From: CAYRVF01 sp964427535
GTDB taxonomy: Bacteria > Chloroflexota > Ktedonobacteria > Ktedonobacterales > JADMIN01
DNA: 9,555 nt
NCBI GenBank assembly: GCA_964427535.1
Contig: CAYRVF010000158.1
Coordinates: 1-9,555 of the forward strand
Direction: 5' to 3'
Part shown: piece after piece, positions 1 to 5,938 of the stretch
Numbering within the stretch: position 1 is the first letter of the stretch
Layout of the letters: each line of letters begins with the position of its first letter
The notes under the pieces: model-generated
What the model saw: the letters and a program-made list of their open reading frames with translations, nothing else
What the model was told of the DNA's origin: nothing
Databases searched by the model: none
Translations under genes and position numbers: made by a program

Positions 1-619
1 CCGCGCTGTAGCGGATGCGGAAGACGTTGATGCCGGCGGTATCGGCTGCCTGGGGATGCTCGCCGACGGAGCGCAGCCGCAGGCCGATGCGCGTGCGGAA
101 GAGCATGAAGTTAATCAGCACGAGCAGAATCAGCGCGGCGTAGACGACGACGTTCTGCTGAAAGAGGATGGGGCCGATGAAGGGAATCTTGGAGAGCAGG
201 GGGATGGTTATGACCGGGAGCGCCTGATCGGCGGTCACGTGGCCGACGCCTTGCAGGCCGTAGATTTTGTTGAGCAAGAACGTCGTCGCACCGGCAGCGA
301 AGATGTTGATGGCGATGCCGCTGATGATCTGGTCCGCGCGGAAGCGGATCGAGACGACGGCGTGAATCAGGGCCATGAAGCCGCCCGCCAGGATGGCAAT
401 GAAGGTGGCAGCCCAAGGGTTGCCCCAGGCGAGGTCCGCGACCACGGCGGCGAAGGCGCCGGAGAGCATCATGCCCTCCATCGCGATGTTGACTACGCCG
501 CTACGCTCTGAGAGCACGCCACCCAGCGCCGGGAGCAGGAAGAGCACACTGTCGGCCAGAGCGCCCTGCCAAAAGCTGCTGGTGGTCATCAAGTGCAGGA
601 TGCCAGTGATCAAATTCAT
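1..619 (-). CDS. BMP-type ABC transporter, second permease subunit (3' end outside window)
   Basis: Integral membrane permease of the branched-chain/BMP permease superfamily (BPD_transp_2 type), the YufQ/NupQ-like partner of a two-permease nucleoside-type importer. The reading frame is open from the ATG at 619 to the window edge, giving about 206 residues without a stop. The visible protein is strongly hydrophobic. Near residues 36-55 it carries the family motif GGVLSERSGVVNIAMEGMML, and near the edge it has AGINVFRIRYSA, the loop typical of these permeases. A Shine-Dalgarno GGGAGAAG (625-632) sits 5 nt before the ATG. The gene starts only 16 nt after the stop of the upstream permease gene, so the two are co-transcribed and probably translated together. 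What is missing is the C-terminal third or so and whatever follows, possibly the ATPase. The family is certain; the substrate (nucleosides or purines in characterised relatives) is inference. Confidence 0.9.
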   Translation of the reverse strand, partial: MNLITGILHLMTTSSFWQGALADSVLFLLPALGGVLSERSGVVNIAMEGMMLSGAFAAVVADLAWGNPWAATFIAILAGGFMALIHAVVSIRFRADQIISGIAINIFAAGATTFLLNKIYGLQGVGHVTADQALPVITIPLLSKIPFIGPILFQQNVVVYAALILLVLINFMLFRTRIGLRLRSVGEHPQAADTAGINVFRIRYSA

Positions 620-635
620 GTCAGCTTCTCCCGGC

Positions 636-1917
636 TCAGCCGTCTTTCGCGCCCGCCGTCGCGGACGGTCCTACGGTCGCGGAGGGCTCCACATCGGTGG
701 CAACCGCGGCCACGCCCGGCTCGACGTTGCTTTGAGCGGGCGGCACCTGGCGCAGCGCGGGGAGGCGCAGCTTCAGGGTGCGCAGGAAGTTCGCGGCGAT
801 GGCAAAGAGGATGAGCGCCTGGAGCACGTAGACGAGGTTGCTGTCTATGCCGGCGTCGCTCTGCATCACCGGTGCGCCAACCTGCAGGCCGCCAATGAGC
901 AGGCCACCCAGCAGGATACCGAAAGGCGCACCCGCGCCGAGCAGCGCCACGGTGATCGCGTCAAATCCGGTGGTATCGGTAATATAGCTGTCGCTGAGGT
1001 ACGGCTGAACGCCCGCGATATGGACGGCGCCGGCCAGTCCGGCGAACGCGCCAGCAATAAGCATCGTGGTCGTGATCGTCGAGCGCACGTTGATGCCAGC
1101 NNNNNNNNNNAGCGTAGCGAGCAGCGCGCTGGCTCTGGCCGACGGCTTTGATCTCATAGCCAAGTGTCGTGCGCTTGAGCAGGAACCAGTAGAACAGAAT
1201 CGCGGCGAGGGCAAAGAAGACGCTGATATCTATCTGGTACACGCTACCGGGCAGTCCAAAGAAGGTGCTGGTGGCGGGGATGAGCCGCGGAAGCTGCGCA
1301 TTCGGCCCAATGGCGGGCGAGCGCGAGAAGCCGCCCTTGACCTGAAACGGTCCGCCGACGATCAGATAGCGGACAAGGTAGATGGCGATGTAGTTGAGCA
1401 TAATCGTCGTCACGACTTCGTGCGCGCCGGTATACGCCTTGAGCACGCCGGCGATGCCCGCCCAGGCCGCGCCGGCCAGCGCGCCGCCGACGAGCACCAT
1501 CGGAATCACGACGATTGCGGGGAGGCTACCGAAGCGGACGCCAATGAAGGTCGTGGCGATAGCTCCAGCGATGAGCTGGCCTTCGGCGCCAATATTGAAG
1601 AGGCCAGCCTTGAAGGCAATGGCGACGGAGATACCGGTGAAGAGGAGCGGTATCGTCTTGACGACCGTTGTGCTGAGCTGGAAAACCGGGTAGATGCGCC
1701 CGGCGCAGGCCACGCCGAAGCCACCGCAGAGTAGGTCCTGATAGGCGCGGACCGGGTCGCCGCCGGTGACGGCCACGACAATCGCACCGATGATGAACGC
1801 GAAGATGACGGAGGCGAGCGGGAGACCCAGAGCGCGACCCGTTCGGCGGAGCCTGTCGTTGACGGCGGGCGGCAGTGGAAGACCACTCCGCTTCGTCGGG
1901 GTGGTTGGTGCGGCCAT
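636..1917 (-). CDS. BMP-type ABC transporter, first permease subunit (interrupted by an assembly gap)
   Basis: Membrane permease of the BMP/nucleoside importer, YufP/NupP-like. It starts at the ATG at 1917, behind a strong Shine-Dalgarno GGGAGGAGG (1922-1930), and ends with TGA at 636-638. The first 269 codons include a basic cytoplasmic N-terminus, a first membrane helix near residues 32-50, the family motif FNIGAEGQL and the cytoplasmic loop TGAHEVVTTIMLNYIA, which may contact the ATPase; His replaces the Asn usual in ANEV. After the N run the last 154 codons resume in another frame with AGINVRST, further membrane helices and a roughly 45-residue Pro/Ala/Val-rich tail. If the ten Ns and a duplicated GCT codon are removed, the gene is 1269 bp, an unbroken 422-residue protein of normal family length. 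The gene is therefore probably intact in the organism. It lies downstream of the binding-protein gene and 16 nt before the second permease. Confidence 0.9.
1101..1110. other. Ten-N scaffold gap, probably of zero or negative true length
   Basis: Ten Ns fall inside the first permease gene. On the coding strand the base triplets on both sides are the same codon, GCT. Joining the flanks with one copy reads R-Y-A-G-I-N-V, the expected permease motif. The gap is therefore most likely a fixed-size placeholder between two contigs that overlap by 3 bp. Confidence 0.85.
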
Positions 1918-1957
1918 GGACCCTCCTCCCAGGAAGCTACCGCCCCGGTACAGACGA

Positions 1958-1984
1958 GGGCGGGCACCACCGTGGCGCCCGCCC
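1958..1984 (-). other. GC-rich stem-loop between the lipoprotein and permease genes
   Basis: GGGCGGGC (1958-1965) pairs perfectly with GCCCGCCC (1977-1984). CCA/TGG extend the stem inside after one mismatch, leaving a 3-nt loop. It lies in the 118-bp gap between the binding-protein stop and the permease start. No T-run follows on the minus strand, so a classical terminator is unlikely. A likelier role is to protect the upstream mRNA end or partly attenuate transcription, so that the binding protein is made in excess over the permeases, as is common in ABC importer operons. The role is inferred. Confidence 0.6.
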
Positions 1985-2035
1985 CACGCTAACCAGCACA
2001 GTATGCCGATTCTGAACGTTTCGTCAAGAGGCTGT

Positions 2036-3100
2036 TTAGGGGATCGTATCGGGCACCGTGACGGAGCCGGACTTGATCTCGCCCTCGACCTTCGTAACTT
2101 CGGCCTGGATATCCGAGCTGAGGCTCAGATTGCCTGGCGCGTAGCCGACACCGCCGTTCTTGAGATCGAAGGTTTCGGTTCCAGCCTGGAACTTGCCGTT
2201 GACCTCGTTTTGGATGGCGGTGAACGCCGCGGTATCCACGCGCTTGACGGCGCTGGCGATGACGGACTTGTCGGCGCTGGTCTGGTCGGTGTCAACGCCG
2301 ATACTGAAGACGCCCTTCTGGCCCGCCGCCTGCAAAGCGCCGAGGCCGCAGCCGCCGGCGACCTGGAAGACGATGTCCGAGCCCTGGCCGATCTGGCTGT
2401 TCGCCACGCCGGCGCACTTGGTCGGGTCGGTGAAGTCGTTCGAGTAGCCGACGAGCACCTTGATGCCCGGGTCCTCCATCGTCGCGGCCCACTTGTAGCC
2501 AGCGATGTAGTGGTTGACGGGCGGGATGCTGACGCCGCCGACGGCGCTGATGGTGTTGGCGGTGCCCTTGCTCTGGTGGCCCTTCTCGAGCATGCCGGAG
2601 ATCACGCCGACGAGCGCACCGGCTTCCTGCTCCTTGAAGTGTAGGCCGACGACGTTGGGCAGTGAGATGACGTTGCCGTTGGCGTCGGTGGCGTCGCCGT
2701 CAATGATGGCGAAGTGAACCTGGGGGAATTGCTTGGCAACTGTGCCCACGGCGGTCTGCATCAAGAAGCCAACCGCGATGACAAGGTTGTCACCAGCGGT
2801 GGCGAAGCCCGTCAGGTTCGGCACATAGTCGGAGTCGCTATGCGACTCCTTGACGGCGCCCTGGACGTGAAGCTGGTTCTGCGCCTGCTGGAGGCCAAGG
2901 TACGCGAGATGGTTGAAGCCTTTGTCGTTCAGGCCACCGATATCGGTGACAAGTCCGACCTTGATCTGATTCGCGCTACTCGTACCGCTCCCGCCGCTGC
3001 CCGTCGAACTACTTCCGCAGGCCGCGACCACTGGCAGCGCGAGCAGCAGCAGTGACACAGCGGCCAGCATGCGGATCCGCCCGGAGATCCCGTGCGACAT
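2036..3100 (-). CDS. BMP/PnrA-family substrate-binding lipoprotein of an ABC importer
   Basis: A 354-residue precursor of an extracytoplasmic solute-binding protein of the BMP (basic membrane protein, PnrA/Med-like) family; characterised members bind purine nucleosides. It has a basic N-terminus, a hydrophobic stretch at residues 12-25 and a lipobox VAAC with the lipidated Cys28, followed by a Gly/Ser/Thr linker to about residue 43. The mature domain opens with KVGLVTDIGGLNDKGFN (47-63), the family's ligand-pocket signature, followed by FAIIDG, the VGLHFKEQEAGAL segment, VAGGCGLGAL and SIGVDTDQ in the expected order. Length is normal. The start at 3100 gives a proper signal peptide; GGTGGA lies about 5 nt upstream as a weak ribosome site. 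It is the first gene of the importer operon, with two permease genes downstream and no ATPase gene between. The exact ligand cannot be read from the sequence. Confidence 0.95.
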   Translation of the reverse strand: MSHGISGRIRMLAAVSLLLLALPVVAACGSSSTGSGGSGTSSANQIKVGLVTDIGGLNDKGFNHLAYLGLQQAQNQLHVQGAVKESHSDSDYVPNLTGFATAGDNLVIAVGFLMQTAVGTVAKQFPQVHFAIIDGDATDANGNVISLPNVVGLHFKEQEAGALVGVISGMLEKGHQSKGTANTISAVGGVSIPPVNHYIAGYKWAATMEDPGIKVLVGYSNDFTDPTKCAGVANSQIGQGSDIVFQVAGGCGLGALQAAGQKGVFSIGVDTDQTSADKSVIASAVKRVDTAAFTAIQNEVNGKFQAGTETFDLKNGGVGYAPGNLSLSSDIQAEVTKVEGEIKSGSVTVPDTIP

Positions 3101-3224
3101 GATTCCACCAACTCCGTTTCATGGCCTGCCAAGCAGCCGTCGCCAGGCAGGGCAACCAGCCCACATCGCGGGAAGGCGACGCGTGCCGCGCGTGATTCAC
3201 GCAAGGTTAACAATGGACCGCCAT

Positions 3225-3253
3225 ACTGTAGCAGGTGCGCTCTGTGTCCGCAA
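3225..3253 (-). promoter_or_regulatory. Weak promoter candidate for the BMP importer operon
   Basis: On the minus strand TTGCGG (3248-3253) and TACAGT (3225-3230) are separated by 17 bp. The -10 matches the consensus at 4 of 6 positions and the -35 at only 3. It lies about 125 nt before the lipoprotein ATG. The same TACAGT hexamer serves as the -10 in the better promoter at 7424-7452. The match could be chance. Confidence 0.3.
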
Positions 3254-3338
3254 GAGAACAGCTAACACCAGCGCTCTCAGGGAAGGGGTGACAGCCCATC
3301 CGCGGCCCCGCCTCCACAACATCGCCCATCCGTACCCG

Positions 3339-3399
3339 AGAAACAGCGCGCGGCGAGTCGCTTCCGCAACCCTGCTCGCGCGCTGTCTTCCCTGTTTCT
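3339..3399 (-). terminator. Terminator-like inverted repeat between ilvE and the BMP gene
   Basis: CAGCGCGCG (3344-3352) and CGCGCGCTG (3377-3385) are perfect 9-bp arms around a 24-nt loop. Read on the minus strand the stem is followed directly by TTTCT (3339-3343), which resembles a short U-tract. An outer AGAAACAG (3339-3346) can instead pair with CTGTTTCT (3392-3399), so two alternative folds compete. It could end the ilvE transcript or act as an attenuator in a long BMP leader. The U-tract is short and the loop large, so efficiency is uncertain. Confidence 0.45.
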
Positions 3400-3472
3400 A
3401 GTGATGTGATGAACGCCTGGTTCGCGGGGACGCCTCCACTGGGTTCCCTGCTGCACCCGTATTGGAACTACG

Positions 3473-3506
3473 GTGCGAATCGCGACGGTCTTTCATCGCG
3501 TCGCAC
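3473..3506. other. Strong stem-loop, 11 bp in two blocks
   Basis: GTGCGA (3473-3478) pairs with TCGCAC (3501-3506) and CGCGA (3481-3485) pairs with TCGCG (3496-3500). The two helices stack with only a 2-nt bulge (3479-3480) and close a 10-nt loop. It is too well matched to be a casual repeat. There is no T-run on either side, so it looks like a structured RNA element or a transcript-end stabiliser rather than a terminator. Strand of action is unknown; ilvE and the BMP gene both run on the minus strand. Confidence 0.5.
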
Positions 3507-3552
3507 TCTGATATAGTAATCCTCTCCCCCCAACATCGCGCCGCCCACAGTT

Positions 3553-3591
3553 CCCCCTCTCTCGCCGTCAGGCGGGGGGAGGGGGAGGGGG
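3553..3591 (-). repeat. C/G-run hairpin directly after ilvE
   Basis: CCCCCTC (3553-3559) can pair with GAGGGGG (3579-3585 or 3585-3591), and CGCC/GGCG (3563-3566/3571-3574) forms the tip around GTCA. The plus strand has three runs of five or six Gs separated by single As (3574-3591), a possible G-quadruplex. It begins 5 nt after the ilvE stop. The composition resembles the CCCTCTCC...GGAGAGGG intergenic repeats common in such genomes. It may help end or stabilise the ilvE mRNA, although no T-run follows. Confidence 0.45.
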
Positions 3592-3596
3592 TCGCC

Positions 3597-4634
3597 CTAC
3601 GCGGGCGTCGCGGACTTCTTGCGCGCCTGCCGTGCGCGCGCCGGCTTGGCCTTTTCGGAGCCGTCCGCCGTCGTCGCCTGCACATGCGCGCCGCCGAAGA
3701 CTGGGGTGCACCAGTCCATATATTCGGGGCGGCGGCCACGCACTACGTCACCATAGATGCGCTGCAGTTCGCTCGCGATCGGCCCGACCTTGCCCGTGCC
3801 GACGGGGCGGTGGTCCACCTCGACGACCGGCGCGATCTGCGCGCCTGTGCCGGTCAGCACGATCTCGTCGGCGCAGTACAGCTCGGTGCGGTCGATCTGG
3901 CGCTCGCGGGTGATGCGGTCGAGCTCGCGGCGAGCAAGCTGCATCACGGTGTCGCGCGTCACACCCATCAGGATGTTCTCCGATGGAGCGGGAGTGACGA
4001 GCTCGCTACCATTGACCAGGAAGATGTTCTCAGCGCTGCCCTCGCTGACGTGGCCCTCTGACGTCAGCATGATCGCCTCGTCGAAGCCGTTCATCAGCGC
4101 CTCGGACTTGGCGAACGCGCTGTTGACGTACGCGCCCGAGATCTTCGCGCGGGCGGGAATCATGTTGTCGTCCACGCGCCGCCACGACGACACGCCGCAG
4201 CGTAGTCCAGTGGTGGAGATGTAATCGCCCATCGGCACGGTGAAGATGGTGAAGTGGTCAACCAGGTCGTTCAGCTTGACGCCGATGATCTCGTCGGCCT
4301 TGTAGGCGAAGGGACGGATATAGCAGTTCTCGCGCAGACCGTTGCGGCGTACCAGCTCGCGGGTGATCTCGACGAGCTCATCCACCGAATACGGGAGACG
4401 GATGTTGACGATGCGGCATGAACGGTGCAGCCGCTCGTAGTGCTCGCGCACGCGGAAGATGTAGTTTTCCTGTGCGTCTTCGTTCCAGTAGGCGCGAATC
4501 CCCTCGAAGCATCCAGTGCCATACGAGAGCGCGTGCGTCATTACGCCCAACCGGGCCTCATTGGCGGGCACGAACTCGCCGTTCAGGAACACAACCATGT
4601 CGGAACGCTCTGAAAGAGCAACCTTCTCAGACAC
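3597..4634 (-). CDS. ilvE: Branched-chain amino-acid aminotransferase (EC 2.6.1.42)
   Basis: PLP-dependent fold-type IV transaminase that interconverts leucine, isoleucine and valine with their 2-oxo acids using glutamate/2-oxoglutarate; cytoplasmic. The order of motifs is canonical: NGEFVPANEA and THALSYGTGCFEGIRAY near the N-terminus, the YIRPFAY strand, AKISGAYVNS with the PLP Schiff-base lysine K164, then EGHVSEGSAENIFLV with E198 placed to contact the pyridine nitrogen, and LTGTGAQIAPV. I chose the GTG at 4634 (345 residues) because GGGAGG lies 8 nt upstream. An in-frame ATG at 4658 (353 residues) and one at 4598 have no ribosome site. About 25 C-terminal residues after GGAHVQA are low-complexity and rich in Lys, Arg and Ala, unlike the usual compact end of the family. 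A good promoter lies upstream at 4749-4777. D-amino-acid transaminase or ADC lyase are alternatives, but the motifs favour IlvE. Confidence 0.93.
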   Translation of the reverse strand: MSEKVALSERSDMVVFLNGEFVPANEARLGVMTHALSYGTGCFEGIRAYWNEDAQENYIFRVREHYERLHRSCRIVNIRLPYSVDELVEITRELVRRNGLRENCYIRPFAYKADEIIGVKLNDLVDHFTIFTVPMGDYISTTGLRCGVSSWRRVDDNMIPARAKISGAYVNSAFAKSEALMNGFDEAIMLTSEGHVSEGSAENIFLVNGSELVTPAPSENILMGVTRDTVMQLARRELDRITRERQIDRTELYCADEIVLTGTGAQIAPVVEVDHRPVGTGKVGPIASELQRIYGDVVRGRRPEYMDWCTPVFGGAHVQATTADGSEKAKPARARQARKKSATPA

Positions 4635-4716
4635 CCGAATCGCCTCCCACGGCGCCATTGCCGCATGTTGTGCTGGGTGACCTCCGTCGGTCTCCTAAAA
4701 CCGCAAGGGTTCGCGA

Positions 4717-4740
4717 GGAGAGCGTCCCAGCTTTCTCTCC
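4717..4740 (-). other. Stem-loop in the ilvE leader
   Basis: GGAGAG (4717-4722) and CTCTCC (4735-4740) are perfect 6-bp arms around a 12-nt loop. The element lies a few nucleotides after the predicted ilvE transcription start. Further down the leader AACC/GGTT and GACC/GGTC can form shorter helices. I see no T-box signature and no run of Leu, Ile or Val codons, so regulation by these folds is only a possibility. Confidence 0.35.
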
Positions 4741-4748
4741 GATTGGTA

Positions 4749-4777
4749 ACGATACTGTCCGCCTGCGAGAGTGTCAA
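4749..4777 (-). promoter_or_regulatory. Vegetative-type promoter of ilvE
   Basis: On the minus strand a perfect -35 TTGACA (4772-4777) is followed after exactly 17 bp by TATCGT (4749-4754), 4 of 6 to the -10 consensus. It falls in the gap between arginase and ilvE, 25 nt beyond the arginase stop. It predicts a leader of about 105 nt before the GTG start of ilvE. Confidence 0.7.
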
Positions 4778-4802
4778 GCGGCCAGCAGTAGAGATTCCAA
4801 CA

Positions 4803-5696
4803 CTAGAAGATGCGCTTGCCGACCGCTGAGAGCGCCAGCTCGGTCGCCAGAATCGCCGTACGGTTCTCACTGTCGAGAATCGGGTTGACCTCGACGAGAT
4901 CGAGGCTGATGAGCTTGCCACTTTCCGCGACCAGCTCCATCGCCAGATGTGCCTCGCGGTAGGTGATGCCCCCGGGTACCGGCGTACCGACACCCGGCGC
5001 CTCCGTCGGATCGACCACATCCATGTCGAAGCTCACGTGAACACCATTCGTGCCATCGGACGCGATCTCGATGGCCTCGCGCGTGACCGCGTTCATGCCC
5101 AAACGGTCCAGGTCGGTCATCGTCCGCACGGTGACGCCCGCCTCGCGCAGTAGCGCGCGCTCCTCGACATCCAGATCACGCGCGCCGACGATCACGATGT
5201 TGCGAGGTTTCACGTGGGGGCCTTGACCCGCGGCATTCACCAAACGGGGGTCGCCGTAGCCTGCCAGGGCCGCGAGAATCATGCCGTGTATGTTGCCCGA
5301 GGGCGTCGTCTGCACCGTGTTGAAATCGCCGTGGGCGTCGAACCAGATGACGCCGATTGGCGTGCGGGCGTTCGCGACGCCGCTGATCGAGCCAAGCGCG
5401 ATGCTATGGTCGCCGCCGAGTATAATCGGCAACGACTCCCGGGCCATGTGCTCCTCAACTTTGTGCGCCAACTCACGTGTCACGTGGACGATCTGGTCCA
5501 GATATTTCAGTTGTGGATCACCTGGGGAACGGGTCTCAGGCTCAGGGACGTAGATCGAATCGAGGTTGTCGACGGTATGGCCGAGCGCCGCCAGCTTCTC
5601 GCTCAGGTCGGCGTAGCGGATCGCGCTGGGACCCATATCCACGCCACGGCGGTCGGCCCCCAGATCCATCGGGACGCCGATGAGGCTTATCTGCAT
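4803..5696 (-). CDS. rocF: Arginase (EC 3.5.3.1)
   Basis: Mn-dependent ureohydrolase that splits L-arginine into ornithine and urea; cytoplasmic, first step of arginine breakdown. From the ATG at 5696 it is 297 residues, typical for bacterial arginase. The binuclear metal site is complete: GGDHS with H97, DAHGD with D120, H122 and D124, and SFDMDVVDP with D224 and D226. The substrate loop SGNIHGM (133-139) is the arginase form, which argues against agmatinase or formiminoglutamase. It ends with SLDLVEVNPILD and a conserved C-terminus. Upstream in-frame codons up to a GTG at 5804 are rejected: that GTG lies upstream of the likely -10 element, the extra 36 residues resemble nothing in the family, and GGAAGAG precedes the chosen ATG by 4 nt. 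The downstream neighbour ilvE has its own promoter. A palindrome over the -10 suggests control by a repressor. Confidence 0.95.
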   Translation of the reverse strand: MQISLIGVPMDLGADRRGVDMGPSAIRYADLSEKLAALGHTVDNLDSIYVPEPETRSPGDPQLKYLDQIVHVTRELAHKVEEHMARESLPIILGGDHSIALGSISGVANARTPIGVIWFDAHGDFNTVQTTPSGNIHGMILAALAGYGDPRLVNAAGQGPHVKPRNIVIVGARDLDVEERALLREAGVTVRTMTDLDRLGMNAVTREAIEIASDGTNGVHVSFDMDVVDPTEAPGVGTPVPGGITYREAHLAMELVAESGKLISLDLVEVNPILDSENRTAILATELALSAVGKRIF

Positions 5697-5779
5697 GCTA
5701 CTCTTCCACATTCCACTGGGTCCGCCGGACCGGCAAACAGCCTCATTGCTATTCGCATCCGCCGCCGGACCACCCCACC

Positions 5780-5794
5780 GAGTTAGTATAACTC
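5780..5794. promoter_or_regulatory. Palindromic operator candidate over the arginase -10
   Basis: GAGTTA (5780-5785) and TAACTC (5789-5794) are a perfect 6-bp inverted repeat around GTA. The site covers the -10 hexamer TATACT of the arginase promoter. A dimeric repressor bound here would block RNA polymerase. I do not match it confidently to a named ArgR, PurR or GntR-family site. Confidence 0.5.
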
Positions 5795-5814
5795 TTGCGG
5801 GCACGGTGCAACAA
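5785..5814 (-). promoter_or_regulatory. Promoter candidate for arginase
   Basis: The minus-strand -10 TATACT (5785-5790) matches the consensus at 5 of 6 positions. The best -35 is a weak TTGTTG (5809-5814) with an 18-bp spacer, as expected for a promoter that may need an activator. It predicts a leader of about 80 nt before the ATG at 5696. It lies back-to-back with the plus-strand promoter starting at 5835. Confidence 0.5.
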
Positions 5815-5834
5815 CGAACGCATGACGTATCGCA

Positions 5835-5863
5835 TTGACGCGAGTACCAGCTCGCCGTACACT
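5835..5863 (+). promoter_or_regulatory. Promoter of the first paralogous membrane-protein gene
   Basis: TTGACG (5835-5840), 17 bp, TACACT (5858-5863). The element and its flanks recur upstream of the second paralog at 7424-7452, and conservation between copies supports function. The leader to the ATG is about 70 nt and contains a possible 6-bp stem (5886-5891 with 5910-5915) and an 8-bp direct repeat GGCGCGAC (5879-5886 and 5894-5901). Confidence 0.65.
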
Positions 5864-5938
5864 GAATGCATGCTGCTGGGCGCGACGCCGACAGGCGCGA
5901 CAGGGTCCATCGGCGGCAAGTGAAGCAGGAATCAGCGG

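Larger units (their letters stand above)
3101..3596. other. Gene-free stretch with three inverted repeats, upstream of the BMP operon
   Basis: About 500 bp between the ilvE stop and the BMP lipoprotein start. I see no convincing protein-coding gene; the open frames here lack family features and ribosome sites. It holds the end of the ilvE transcript, a weak promoter candidate for the BMP operon and three strong stem-loops (3344-3385, 3473-3506, 3553-3591), listed separately. This is enough structure to consider a small RNA or a regulated leader. Confidence 0.7.

Noticed and set aside
636..1917. Permease as a pseudogene or two separate genes
   Set aside because: The frame change coincides exactly with the N run and disappears when the gap is removed.
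56..2644. Long plus-strand open frames opposite the permeases and the lipoprotein
   Set aside because: They are antisense shadows of clear membrane and lipoprotein genes, with compositions rich in Arg, Asp and Gly and no recognisable motifs.
3279..3327. Plus-strand string resembling part of a cobalamin riboswitch (GGGAA, GGTGA, CCCCGCC in order)
   Set aside because: No plausible B12-box follows, the pairing is incomplete, and there is no plus-strand gene for about 2.6 kb downstream.
3069..3401. Plus-strand open frame across the BMP upstream region
   Set aside because: It overlaps the lipoprotein start, has no family features or ribosome site, and crosses the inverted repeats. GC-rich DNA gives many such frames.
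4595..4666. Small upstream reading frame (ATG at 4666) overlapping the ilvE start
   Set aside because: It has no ribosome site and is Arg-rich by composition only. It contains no run of branched-chain codons that would support attenuation.
4659..4748. T-box leader for ilvE
   Set aside because: The conserved T-box core (AGGGTGGNACCGCG-like) and a specifier arrangement are not visible.
5697..5804. Arginase start at the GTG at 5804, adding 36 residues
   Set aside because: The codon is upstream of the predicted -10 and the added residues do not fit the arginase family.
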